From Nocardiopsis eucommiae (GTDB taxonomy: Bacteria; Actinomycetota; Actinomycetes; Streptosporangiales; Streptosporangiaceae), in assembly GCA_018388625.1 (NCBI GenBank), contig CP074402.1, positions 1,550,001 to 1,614,000 on the forward strand: a stretch of DNA of 64,000 nucleotides, given 5' to 3'. Shown piece by piece: positions 39,797-50,866 of this stretch. Below the pieces are notes generated by a model, which did not search any database, had not been told where the DNA came from, and saw only the letters and a list, made by a program, of their open reading frames with translations. A program made the position numbers and the translations under genes. Each line of letters starts with the position of its first letter. The first letter of the stretch is position 1.

Positions 39797-40678
39797 TCAC
39801 ACCGGACGCAGGTGGGCGGCGGCCCCGGCACGGACGTGCCGGGTGACCTCGTCGAGGAGCGGTGACCGCAGGTTCCAGCGCTGCCAGTACAGCCGGACCT
39901 CCACCGGGAGCTCCGGGGCCAGCGGCACCAGAGCCCCGGACGCCAGGCCCTCGGCGCACTGGTGCTCGGGGATCACACCCCAGCCCCAGCCCAGCAGGAC
40001 GGCGCGGGCGAAGTCCTCCGAAGCCGGGACGTAGTGGGTCGGCCCCCGTGAGCCGCCGCCGGTGAGGTCGCGCAGGAAGCGGTCCTGGAGGTCGTCCTTG
40101 CGGTCGAAGTTCACCATCGGCGCGTCCGGGAGGCGCCGGGGGTCGGTGGCGCCGAAGCGTTCCGCGAAGTCCGGGGCGCACACGGCCTGGTACCGCAGGC
40201 TGCCCAGGGGTTCGACGGAACAGCCCTGGACCGCCTCCGGAGTGGAGGTCACCGCCGCCATCACCGCTCCCGACCTCAGCAGGCCCGTGGTGTGCTCCTC
40301 GTCCTCCCGGTGGAGTTCGAAGACGGCGCCCAGCCCGGGTGGCAGGGCCTCCAGGAACCAGGTGGACAGGCTGTCGGCGTTCACGGCGAGCGGCACCCGC
40401 GCGTGCCCCCGCTCGTGGCCGACGCTCCGGAGCTCCGAGCGCACCTCCTGGTCCAGGAGCAGCACCTGGCGGGCGTGGCGCAGGACCGCGTCGCCCGCCT
40501 CGGTGGGCAGGACCGGGTTGGTGCGGCGGACCAGGACCTGGCCCGCCGCCTGCTCCATCGCCCGGACCCGCTGCGACACCGCCGAGGAGGTGACGTGCAG
40601 ACGTCGGGCGGCCGCCTCGAAGGTGCCCTCCTCCACCAGGGCGGTCAGGGTGCGCAGATGGTCGAACTGGAAGGGCAT
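39797..40678 (-). CDS. LysR-family regulator, ArgP/LysG type
   Basis: An intact 293-residue regulator. The helix-turn-helix is FDHLRTLTALVEEGTFEAAA followed by RRLHVTSSAVSQRVRAMEQA. The effector domain includes VPLAVNADSLSTWFLEALPP and GRGWG-like LLGWGWGVIPEHQCAEGLAS, as in ArgP (IciA), the regulator of arginine and lysine export. It is divergent from a LysE-type exporter with 75 bp between the starts, the standard lysG-lysE arrangement. It would activate the exporter when lysine or arginine builds up. The ATG at 40678 has an AGGAG ribosome binding site. Confidence 0.9.
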   Translation of the reverse strand: MPFQFDHLRTLTALVEEGTFEAAARRLHVTSSAVSQRVRAMEQAAGQVLVRRTNPVLPTEAGDAVLRHARQVLLLDQEVRSELRSVGHERGHARVPLAVNADSLSTWFLEALPPGLGAVFELHREDEEHTTGLLRSGAVMAAVTSTPEAVQGCSVEPLGSLRYQAVCAPDFAERFGATDPRRLPDAPMVNFDRKDDLQDRFLRDLTGGGSRGPTHYVPASEDFARAVLLGWGWGVIPEHQCAEGLASGALVPLAPELPVEVRLYWQRWNLRSPLLDEVTRHVRAGAAAHLRPV

Positions 40679-40753
40679 CGTACGCTCCTGACGTGCAGTC
40701 ATAAGAAGTCCTAAGGGGATCTGAGAAAGTGTAGCTTTACTGCACGGGTCCTC

Positions 40754-41451
40754 ATGGTGGACGCTTTCCCAGTGAACGAGACACTCCTTCCCGCACTGAT
40801 GGGCCTGGGCACCGGACTGGCGCTCATCGTGGCCATCGGCGCCCAGAACGCGTACCTGCTCCGCCTCGGCATCGACGGCAGACCCTCCGCCGTGCTGGCT
40901 GTGGTGCTGGTCTGCGCGGTCTCCGACGCGGCGCTCATCACCGCCGGAGTCGCGGGCATCGGCGGCCTGGTCGAGGCGATGCCCACCGCGATGGTGGTGG
41001 TCCGCCTCCTGGGTGCGGGCTTCCTCGTGGTGTACGGCCTGTTGGCGGCCCACCGGGCCCTGCGGCCGGGACGGGCCGAGGTCCTGGTCCCGGCGGAGAG
41101 CGCCTCCGCCCCGGCGGAAGTGGGACGGGGGCGGGCACCGCGCTGGCGACCCGGTCCACCGGGCTCAGGGCGGCGGTGCTCACCGCCCTCGCGCTCACCT
41201 GGCTCAACCCGCACGTGTACCTGGACACGGTGGTCTTCCTCGGGTCGGTCGCCAACCAGCAGGCCGGGGAGGCCCGCTGGTGGTGGGCGGCCGGGGCGGT
41301 GGCCGGGAGCTTCCTGTGGTTCTTCGCCCTGGGCTTCGGCGCGAGGCTGCTCCGCCCGGTCTTCGCCCGCCCCGGCGCCTGGCGGGTGCTGGACGGGATC
41401 ATCGCGGCCGTGATGCTCACCCTGGGCGTCAGCCTGGCCCTGGGCGGTTAG
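40754..41451 (+). CDS. lysE: LysE/ArgO-family amino acid exporter (one apparent frameshift)
   Basis: A membrane exporter of 232 residues with about six hydrophobic spans. GLGTGLALIVAIGAQNAYLL carries the conserved G-A-Q-N motif of LysE. VCAVSDAALITAGVAGIGGL and ALALTWLNPHVYLDTVVFLG, with its N-P-x-x-Y-L-D motif, confirm the ArgO/LysE group. One base is missing near 41130 in the arginine/alanine-rich cytoplasmic loop. It would expel excess lysine or arginine. The upstream 75 bp is AT-rich for this genome and must hold the LysR-type binding site. Confidence 0.88.
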
Positions 41452-41607
41452 CCGTCCCGATGGTCGGTGCGATGCGGAAGACTGGGTGTTGATGCCACCG
41501 CCGACAGTGAACCCAGTTGCTCTCTGGGGTGCTTGTCGCCGGAGTCCGTTTCTCGACAACTTGCGGATTCCGCCGGGTTCGCTCCACAGCGTCGCAGGTC
41601 AAAGAGG
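41452..41607. other. Probable CRISPR leader
   Basis: This 156-bp stretch lies between the exporter stop and the first CRISPR repeat. It has no gene and is somewhat lower in GC than its neighbours. Because the degenerate repeat is at the far end of the array, the leader and promoter should be here. I cannot identify promoter boxes. Confidence 0.5.
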
Positions 41608-41941
41608 GTGATCCCCGCGCATGCGGGGATGGTCCCCTCCTCCCTGACCCCGAGTAGCAACGTCCCGTGTGCTCCCCGCGCACGCGGGGATGGTCCCCAA
41701 GCCGTCGTTCGATGATGGCTTCTGGAGACGTGATCCCCGCGCACGCGGGGATGGTCCCGTGTCCGCGAGCTGCGGATCCGTCACCTCTCCGTGATCCCCG
41801 CGCACGCGGGGATGGTCCCTCGTCGATGACCGCGCAGTGCAGGTTCCCACCGTGATCCCCGCGCACGCGGGGATGGTCCCCATCGGTGGCGGTCGCGATC
41901 GGGCTCCCCTTGGTGCTCCGCGCGACGCGGGGTGGGTTCAG
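41608..41941 (+). CRISPR. CRISPR array, type I-E-like repeats, six repeats and five 32-nt spacers
   Basis: The 29-nt repeats begin GTGATCCCCGCGCACGCGG and end GGATGGTCCC, the actinobacterial I-E type, with an internal palindrome CCCCGCGCACGCGGGG. Repeats are at 41608-41636, 41669-41697, 41730-41758, 41791-41819, 41852-41880 and about 41913-41941. All five spacers are exactly 32 nt, as usual for I-E. The first repeat has T for C in its centre (GCATGCGG), the second has C for A at position 4, and the last is degenerate, marking the leader-distal end. Transcription should be rightward. No cas gene lies in the window, so the array depends on Cas proteins elsewhere or is a relic. Confidence 0.95.
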
Positions 41942-42821
41942 GGCGCGACCGCCTGGGCGGGCTCTCTTCCCGGGGCCAGCTTCCAGAGGCCCAGGGTGGC
42001 GAGGACCATCACGATCATCGGCACCACGAGGACCGGGCCGGTCACCACCGCCAGATCATCCAGCTGATCGGCCAGGATCACCGACACCATCAGCACGGTG
42101 TTGTTGACGGCATGGACCAGGACCGCTGATTCGAGGCCCCCGGTGCGGTGCGTCACCAGGGCGAGGCACACCCCGGCGACGACGTAGTAGCCCAGCGCCC
42201 AGGCGTCCAGGGAACCGTGGATCGCGCCGAACGCCAGTGCGGTGACCGACGTGGCGACGGCCAGGGAGACGCCCGGGCGGCGGAAGCGCGCGCCGACCGC
42301 TCGGAAGAGCAGCCCGCGGAACAGGTACTCCTCACCAGCGGACTGGAAGGGGACGACCACGATCGCGACGATCGCCAGTGTGAGGGTCGCCGCCGTGAAC
42401 TCGGGGGTCCCGAACGGCATGACCAGGTGCAGCACGGCGGTGTAGACCACCCAGAGCGGGACCACGACGGTCGCGGCGCGGGCCAGCACCCCCAGCGGAA
42501 CCGGCCCGTGACCGACGACAGCCATCCGGGGCGCTCCCGGTAGATCGCCCACTGGGCCAGGCCGGAGACGGGGATCAACGCCGCGAGCAGCAGGTTCCCG
42601 GCGAGCCAGAACCCGACGGTGAAACTCGGGTCGGCCGGGTCGAAGGGCTCCACGCCGAGGAGACGGTCCAGGGCGATCCCGGCGGGGACGGCCGCCACGA
42701 GGAGCACGACGAGAAGGGCCCCCAGGCCCGTGGCGAAGGCCAGGAGGGTGCGCCAGACCTGTGGCCTGGACCGCAGGGCGTGTACGTACGAGGGTGCGGC
42801 GGATGCGTTCATGCGGACCAT
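41938..42821 (-). CDS. CPBP-family intramembrane glutamic endopeptidase (one apparent frameshift)
   Basis: A multi-span membrane protein of about 294 residues. The family motifs are present: VPFQSAGEEYLFRGLLFRAV with the E-E-x-x-x-R motif, LAFGAIHGSLDAWALGYYVV with F-x-x-x-H, and SAVLVHAVNNTVLMVSVILA with H-x-x-x-N. One base is missing near 42495. The start is the ATG at 42821 or the one at 42812 (MNASAAPSYV). CPBP proteases act in the membrane on prenylated or signal-anchored substrates; some give self-immunity to bacteriocins. Its stop codon touches the last, degenerate CRISPR repeat. It is divergent from a MerR regulator that probably controls it. Confidence 0.85.
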
Positions 42822-42830
42822 CCCAAACCA

Positions 42831-42849
42831 TGACGTAGCGTCGTAGTCA
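42831..42849. promoter_or_regulatory. Imperfect dyad in the CPBP/MerR divergent region
   Basis: TGACGTAGCGTCGTAGTCA has only 4-bp perfect outer arms (TGAC/GTCA) but lies centrally in the 42-bp gap between two divergent starts, where a MerR dimer would bind. The complementary strand offers a TTGACT -35-like element reading toward the protease gene. Confidence 0.35.
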
Positions 42850-42863
42850 AGGAGGCCCAGAAG

Positions 42864-43571
42864 ATGCGCACACGCGAGTTGGCGGACCTGGCCGGGGTGA
42901 CCGTGCGGACGGTGCGCCACTACCACCAGATCGGACTGCTGCCCGAGCCGCCGAGGTCGGTGAACGGGTACCGGCGGTACACGGCGGACGACCTGGTCCG
43001 GCTGCTGCGGATCCGGCACCTGGTGGAGGCGGGCGTCGGCCTCACCGACGTCGGGGAGGCACTGGACGAGGACGCGTCCGCCGTCGCGGTCCTGGACCGG
43101 GTGGAGGCCGACATCGAGGCCCGGATGTCGCGTCTGCGGACCCAACGGGAACTCGTGCGCTCCCTGCGCGAGCAGTGGCGGGAGCCCGAGTCCGCTGACG
43201 GGGTGGTGGGCGCCCTCGCCGCCGTGCACCGGGCGTCGGGCCTGCCGACGGAGGCCGCCAGGCTCGACTCCGACATCGCCACCCTCGTCGTGCACCTGTC
43301 CGGCGGGGACACCTCGGTGGTGGAGGAGGGCCTCGCCGCGATCGGCGATCTGAGGGACGCCCCCTCCTTCTTCGCCGCGATCGACGCTCTCGTCGCACTC
43401 GCTCCCGACGCCGACGAGACGGCGCGGGGCCACGTCGCCGACGCGCTGCGCCCGCATCTGTCGTCACTCGCGGGCGTGCGGGTTCCCCAGGGCAGGCTCG
43501 CGGGGTTGCTCGACGAACTGCGGCGCCTGCGTCTGAACGCCGCGCAGCTCGACGCGCTCGACCGACTCTGA
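42864..43571 (+). CDS. MerR-family transcriptional regulator
   Basis: An intact 235-residue regulator. RTRELADLAGVTVRTVRHYH, then IGLLPEPPRSVNGYRRYTAD, is the classic MerR winged helix-turn-helix, followed by a coiled-coil dimer helix (RMSRLRTQRELVRSLREQWR). The C-terminal 120 residues are an effector domain I do not recognise, with no cysteine cluster, so it is not a metal-sensing MerR. The ATG has an AAGGAGG ribosome binding site. Divergent from the CPBP protease, it probably regulates that gene and itself. Confidence 0.88.
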   Translation: MRTRELADLAGVTVRTVRHYHQIGLLPEPPRSVNGYRRYTADDLVRLLRIRHLVEAGVGLTDVGEALDEDASAVAVLDRVEADIEARMSRLRTQRELVRSLREQWREPESADGVVGALAAVHRASGLPTEAARLDSDIATLVVHLSGGDTSVVEEGLAAIGDLRDAPSFFAAIDALVALAPDADETARGHVADALRPHLSSLAGVRVPQGRLAGLLDELRRLRLNAAQLDALDRL

Positions 43572-43612
43572 GGAGGTACGGGGGTGCCCGTCCGGCACTC
43601 CCCGTCCGATTC

Positions 43613-46067
<2,455 letters not shown>

Positions 46068-46068
46068 G

Positions 46069-46954
46069 TCACATCCCCTCCCTCTGGCTGGTCATGCGGG
46101 AGTAGCCGGTCACCCGTACCACCGCCAGGGACAGTCCGGTTCCCAGGACCACCAGCAGCACCGCGATGGCGCTGGCGTAGCCCATCTGGAAGGAGACGAA
46201 CCCCTGGTTGTACATGTGCAGTGGCAGGATGCGGGTGGCGTTGCCCGGCCCCCGCCGGTCAGCAGCAGGACCGTCTCGAAGTAGGTCATCGAGCCGACGA
46301 GCATCAGCACCGACGACGCGATGATCGTGTGCCGCAGCTGTGGCACGGTGATGTGCAGGAAGCGCTGGAGACCCGAGGCCCCGTCCAGTTCGGCCGCCTC
46401 GTGGAGCGATCGCGGCACCTGTCGCGCGGCCGCCTGGTACAGGAGCATGTGGAACGGCAGGAACTGCCACAGCAGGATGAGCACGATCGCGTACAGCGCC
46501 AGTGTGGAATCTCCCAGCACGTTGCTGTGGCTCAGCGCGAACCACTCGCTGACCTGGGAGGGGATGCCGAAGCTCGGGTCCAGCAGGGCCTTCCACACCA
46601 GGGCGATGGCCGCGGTGGACAACAGCAGCGGCAGGAAGAAGACGGCGCTCACCACCGCCCGGACGCGTTGGGGACCGGCCGCCCACACCCCGAAGGCCAG
46701 CGCCAGCGGGTCTGGGTCGCCCAGCACAGGGCGGTCAGGGTCAGGGTGACAGTGAGTCCGCCGCGGACCTGGCCGTCGCCCGGGAGCGCCGACCAGTTGG
46801 CCAGTCCCACCCACTGCGGGGTGCCGATCCCGTCCCACGAGGTGAGGCTGAGGTACCCCACGACGGCCACGGGGGCCAGGCCGAACAGGCCGAAGAACAG
46901 CAGGGCCGGAGTGACCCAGAGGAGTCCGGGCCGTACCGTGGCGGAGTTCCTCAC
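46069..46954 (-). CDS. Carbohydrate ABC transporter permease (MalF type), two apparent frameshifts
   Basis: A 294-residue permease with six spans, starting at a GTG that overlaps the binding-protein stop (GTGA). LLWVTPALLFFGLFGLAPVA opens it; the EAA loop is LHEAAELDGASGLQRFLHIT followed by V-P-Q-L-R. Single bases are missing near 46710 and 46245. It forms a heterodimer with the MalG-type permease encoded next. Confidence 0.87.
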
Positions 46955-48242
46955 CGCTGCTCCATGTCCTCGGCGAACTCCTCGGGGGTGACGTCGCCGA
47001 TGAAGAGCAGTTGGAGGTTGGTCAGCATGGCCTCGGCCGCGGCGGGGGCAGGGCCTGGTCCCACGACTGGGTGAACGTGGGCGCCTCCGAGACCAGTGCG
47101 TGGGTGAAGGTGGCGAACTCGGCGTGGTCGCTCTCCTGGAGCTGGTCCTCGATGCCCTCGACGGCGGGGACCTGGCCCTCCCTGATGAGTTCGGCCACGT
47201 ACTCCTCGGAGGCCATGGTCTCGACGAGGAAGTCGGTCGCCGCGTCGGCGTGCTCGCTGTCGCTGTTGACGGAGAAGTAGTTGCTGGGGTTGCCGACGAT
47301 CGCGTCGGGGTCCCCCGCCCCGCCCTCCACGGCGGGGAAGGAGGTGAACCCGAGATCGCCGTTCTCGACGAACTCGGGGTTGGCGTCCATCTGCTGGGCG
47401 AGGTCCCAGCTGCCCATCAGGAACATCGCGGACTCGCCCGTGGCCAGGAGGGTGGAGGCGCTGCCGTTGTCGTAGTCGATGGAGGTGAAGTTGGTGCCGA
47501 AGGCGCCCCGGTCGACCAGGTCCTGGCAGGCCTCCATCGCCTCCAGGACGGCGGGGTGCCGCCAGGCGCCCTCCTCCTCGTCCACGATCGCCTGGAACAC
47601 GTCGGGGCCGCCGATCCGGTCCACGAGGTAGGAGAACCACATCAGCTGGGTCCAGCCCTGCGCGCCGGGGAGGACGATCGGGGTGACACCGTCGGCCTGG
47701 AGGACGTCGATCGCCTCGTGGAGCTCGGCGAGGGTCCGCGGGGGCTGGAGTCCGGCCGCCGCCAGGACGGGCTTGTTGTAGTACATGACGACGGGTTGCA
47801 CGCCGAGGAGGGGCACGCCGTAGTAGGAGCCGTCGATGGCGGCCACGTCCAGGACGCTGGGAAGGAAGGCGTCGCGGAACCCGGGGTTGTCGTCCAGGGC
47901 CGGGGTGAGGTCGAGGACCCGGCCCTGGTCGGCGTACTGGGCGAGGTTGCCGCCGCCCCAGTTGAAGAACACGTCGGGCGCGTTGGGGGAGCCGAGCGCC
48001 ACCTGGAGGCGCTGCTTGTAGGCGTCGTTGACGAAGGTGACGAGTTCGGCGGGCACGTCATGGGACGCGTTGTGCGCCTCGATGCCCCGTTCGACGATCT
48101 CGTTGACCGCCGCGTCCTCCAGGGCCCAGACCTGCACGGTGTCGGCTCCACCCGGGCCGGAGGTGCCGCAGCCGGTGGCGAGGAGGAGGGAGAGGGCCAG
48201 GGAGGTACTGCCGATCACACGTGTCCGGTGGGTGCGACTCAT
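46951..48242 (-). CDS. Extracellular solute-binding lipoprotein for oligosaccharides (one apparent frameshift)
   Basis: A 430-residue CUT1-type binding protein. RTRVIGSTSLALSLLLATGC is a lipoprotein signal ending in the lipobox L-A-T-G-C. Mature segments such as DVFFNWGGGNLAQYADQGRV, YYGVPLLGVQPVVMYYNKPV and GESAMFLMGSWDLAQQMDAN are characteristic of cluster-1 sugar binders. One base is missing near 47050; the end is DVTPEEFAEDMEQR. It leads the importer operon, reads away from the LacI gene, and has LacI operators directly upstream. The likely substrates are xylo- or arabino-oligosaccharides, inferred from the GH43 partner. Confidence 0.88.
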
Positions 48243-48275
48243 GGCGTGTACACCGTTCTTCCGTTGTTCCGGGGG

Positions 48276-48402
48276 TGCCGAAAGTATTCGAAAGATTTCC
48301 GATAGCTTTCGGAAGGCTGACGCTAAGTCGTCCCTGTGCCTCCGTCAAGGGGAGTGTGGATTGCGAGGAGGTTGCGGTGTTCGGTTCCGAAAACTTTCGG
48401 GA
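48276..48402. promoter_or_regulatory. Three LacI-type operators in the sugar locus 2 control region
   Basis: Three 18-nt sites fit the ideal palindrome TTCCGAAAGCTTTCGGAA: TGCCGAAAGTATTCGAAA at 48276-48293, TTCCGATAGCTTTCGGAA at 48297-48314, and TTCCGAAAACTTTCGGGA at 48385-48402. The first two are centred 21 bp apart, two DNA turns, near the importer promoter; the third is close to the LacI start. This layout suggests cooperative binding or looping and autoregulation. Confidence 0.8.
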
Positions 48403-48458
48403 TAGAATCCAGCGCAGTGTGAATCACGGGACACCGGTCTTCGACGACGAGGAGGCAC

Positions 48459-49472
48459 ATGGCGAAGAGTCGCCCCACACTGGCCGAGATCGCTGGTGAG
48501 GCGGGGGTCTCCGTCTCGACGGTCTCCAAGGTGATCAACGGTCATCTCGACGTGGCGGCCGAGACCCGCCGCCAGGTGGAGCGGTTGCTGGAGCAGCACC
48601 GCTACCAGCAACGGCGTCACCGCAAGCGCCGACCGGTCGGGCTGATCGACCTCGTCTTCCTGGACCTGGGCAGCCCCTGGGCCATGGAGATCCTCACCGG
48701 GGTCGAGGAGGTCGCGCACGACGCGGGATTCGGGGTCGTGGTCTCCGCCGTGCACGACCGCAAGCGCAGCAGGCCCGGCCGCAGGTGGCTCGACAACATC
48801 CAGGACCGGCGCTCCGACGGGGTGGTGCTGGTGCTGTCCGAGCTCTCCCCAGCAGCAGGACCAGCTGGACGCGCTGGGGATCCCCGTGGTCCTCGTCGAC
48901 CCCGTCGGAGACCCGCGCGGGAGACCCCGGCGGTGGGCGCCGCCAACTGGGACGGTGGTCTGACCGCGACCGAGCACCTGATCGGCCTCGGTCACCGGCG
49001 CGTCGCCATGCTCGCCGGCCCGCCGGACGTCATGTGCAGCAGGGCCCGCGTGGACGGTTACCGCAGCGCCATGCGCGACGCGGGGCTCCCCGTGCTCGAC
49101 GGCTACGTCACTCACGGGGACTTCCTGGCCGGGACCGGCAAGGACCTCACGGAGGTCCTGCTCGACCTGCCCGAACCGCCGACGGCGATCTTCGCGGGTT
49201 CGGACCAGATGGCCCGGGGTGCCTACGAGGTCCTGTACGAACGCGGCCTGAGGGTGCCGGACGACGTCTCGGTGGTGGGGTTCGACGACCTCCCCGAGGC
49301 CAGGTGGGCGACCCCGCCGCTGACCACCGTCCGGCAGCCGTTGCGGGACATGGCGCAGATGGCCACGCGCATGCTGTTCGACCTGGTCAACGGGGGCGAG
49401 CCCGAGACCACTCGGATGGAACTGGCCACCCGTCTGGTCCGACGCGACAGCACGGCACCGCCCAAGGAGTGA
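48459..49472 (+). CDS. LacI-family transcriptional regulator of sugar locus 2 (compensating frameshifts in the middle)
   Basis: A 337-residue repressor as read. AKSRPTLAEIAGEAGVSVST, VSKVINGHLDVAAETRRQVE and YQQRRHRKRRPVGLIDLVFL form the helix-turn-helix and hinge. AIFAGSDQMARGAYEVLYER and DDVSVVGFDDLPEARWATPP belong to the sugar-binding domain. Between about 48845 and 48920 the frame is locally wrong: the neighbouring frame reads QQQDQLDALGIPVVLVDPVG, which is the expected family sequence, before the frame returns. The ATG at 48459 has a GAGGAGG ribosome binding site. It is divergent from the importer and is flanked by three matching operators. Confidence 0.87.
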   Translation: MAKSRPTLAEIAGEAGVSVSTVSKVINGHLDVAAETRRQVERLLEQHRYQQRRHRKRRPVGLIDLVFLDLGSPWAMEILTGVEEVAHDAGFGVVVSAVHDRKRSRPGRRWLDNIQDRRSDGVVLVLSELSPAAGPAGRAGDPRGPRRPRRRPARETPAVGAANWDGGLTATEHLIGLGHRRVAMLAGPPDVMCSRARVDGYRSAMRDAGLPVLDGYVTHGDFLAGTGKDLTEVLLDLPEPPTAIFAGSDQMARGAYEVLYERGLRVPDDVSVVGFDDLPEARWATPPLTTVRQPLRDMAQMATRMLFDLVNGGEPETTRMELATRLVRRDSTAPPKE

Positions 49473-49570
49473 GCGCGGGAGCCGGTTGCTCCCGGCCGGG
49501 CCCCCGGGCGGAGGCGGGTTCCCGGGGCGGGGGAGGGGGCTCCGGGGAGGGAGGACCCCGGGAACCCTTC

Positions 49571-49599
49571 GGGCCGACCGGATCACGAACGGTCGGCCC
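49571..49599. terminator. Hairpin between LacI and CobW-like genes
   Basis: A perfect 10-bp inverted repeat (arms 49571-49580 and 49590-49599) with a 9-nt loop lies between two convergent genes and can serve both. Confidence 0.65.
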
Positions 49600-49654
49600 C
49601 GTTCTCGGGACCGGTGGGTGCCGACGGCGGACACCACCGGTACGGGTCGGCGGG

Positions 49655-50766
49655 CTAGAGCGCGTCGGCGAAGGGGTCCACGGCGAGGGGCTCCCCGCCT
49701 CCTCGTCGGTGAGGAGGCAGGAGTCGAGGAGGTCCGTCAGCCGGTCGGCGTCGAGGTCCACCCCGGTGACGGCCAGGTGCTGGCGGCGGTCACCCACCAC
49801 CGGGTCCCAGTCCAGGGAGGCCGAGGCGCGCCGGGTGTCGGAGACCAGGTCGAGGGCGGCGCCGGGCAGGGCGGCCAGCCAGGGGCCCGCGCTCTCCAGT
49901 ACCAGGGTGCCGTTGTGGCTCTCCCAGGTCAGCAGGGTGTCGGGTCTGCTGGCCAGCCAGATCCGGCCGCGCCCGCGCAGTCCGGTGGAGACGATCCGCT
50001 CCAGGGCCTCGTGCAGCCGCACCGGGTGCAGGGGGCGTCTCCGGGTCCACACCACGGTGCCGACCCTCGCGTCGGACGCGTCCCGGTACTGGGCCCACGT
50101 CGGGTTGAGCCGGTTCGCGGCGACCTCGGGGCGGAAGCGCCCCTCGGTGAGGGCGACCAGGCCACCCCCGGGCGGGACCACCAGGGTCGCCGGGTTCAGG
50201 TGCTCGACGAGCGCGCGGGCCTCCTCCCGATGGCGGTCTCCGTGGAGGGTGACCACCGTGGGGTACTCGACCTGGCCGGAGAGGACCCCCGCGACGGTGC
50301 GCCGGTCCTCGGGGACGACGCCCAGGGAGCGGTCGGAGAGGGCGTCGACACTGGACAGGTCCGGGAGCAGGCGTTCGGCGTCGACGGCGGTGACCACGGC
50401 GGCCAGGTGGAGTTCCTCGCGCGCGGCGATCGCCTCGGCCACGGAGCGGGGTTCGACCGCGTCCCAGGTCTCCACCACGCACAGGCCGTGCTCGCCGCGC
50501 GCGGCCAGCTCCAGCAGGACGGGGAGCAGGTCCTCGCGCAGCGCGCAGGTGGCGCACGGGTGGTCGAGGTCGACGGGAGCGCGGTCCAGGACGCCCCACC
50601 TGTCGCGGGTGACCCGGAGGACGACGCCCTCGGAGATCCCGTCCAGGTCGTGGTGGAGGGTGACGGCACCGGGGACGGTGGTGACGAGGTCGTCCACGGT
50701 GCCGCGCCGGGCCAGCCGGTGCAGCCCGGAGACCACGACCACGCGCAGGGGTGTCGCTACGGTCAT
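49655..50766 (-). CDS. CobW/COG0523-family protein with degenerate P-loop, Zur-regulated (one apparent frameshift)
   Basis: A 370-residue protein of the COG0523 metal-chaperone family. The N-terminal VVVVSGLHRLARRGTVDDLV occupies the place of the usual G-x-x-G-x-G-K-T P-loop but lacks the lysine and threonine, so GTP hydrolysis is doubtful. The metal-site motif is present as HPCATCALREDLLPVL, and the CobW C-terminal domain is recognisable (WTRRRPLHPVRLHEALERIV). One base is missing near 49690; the natural end is LAVDPFADAL. A perfect-armed Zur-type palindrome lies 24 bp upstream of the start, so it is expressed in zinc starvation. A role in zinc allocation is inferred. Confidence 0.83.
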
Positions 50767-50789
50767 GGGGGATCCTCCCTGGGGCGGAA

Positions 50790-50806
50790 ACGATAATCAT
50801 TATCGT
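50790..50806. promoter_or_regulatory. Zur box upstream of the CobW-like gene
   Basis: ACGATAATCATTATCGT is a 17-nt palindrome with perfect 8-bp arms and strong AT richness in a G/C background. It fits the actinobacterial Zur operator consensus built around GATAATNATTATC. It overlaps the expected promoter of the minus-strand gene starting at 50766. Confidence 0.8.
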
Positions 50807-50866
50807 AGCGCACGCGTGCGTCACCCCGGAACACCAGGGTGCGCTCGTCGGGAGGGCCCCGGAACC

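Noticed and set aside
41467..41883. Open frames through the CRISPR array giving repeated peptides such as VIPAHAGMVP
   Set aside because: They are the translation of the repeats themselves, a common annotation error, and do not represent proteins.
48845..48920. A variable arginine/proline-rich insert in the second LacI regulator
   Set aside because: The neighbouring frame reads the normal family sequence (QQQDQLDALGIPVVLVDPVG), so the odd stretch is a local frame error that later restores itself.
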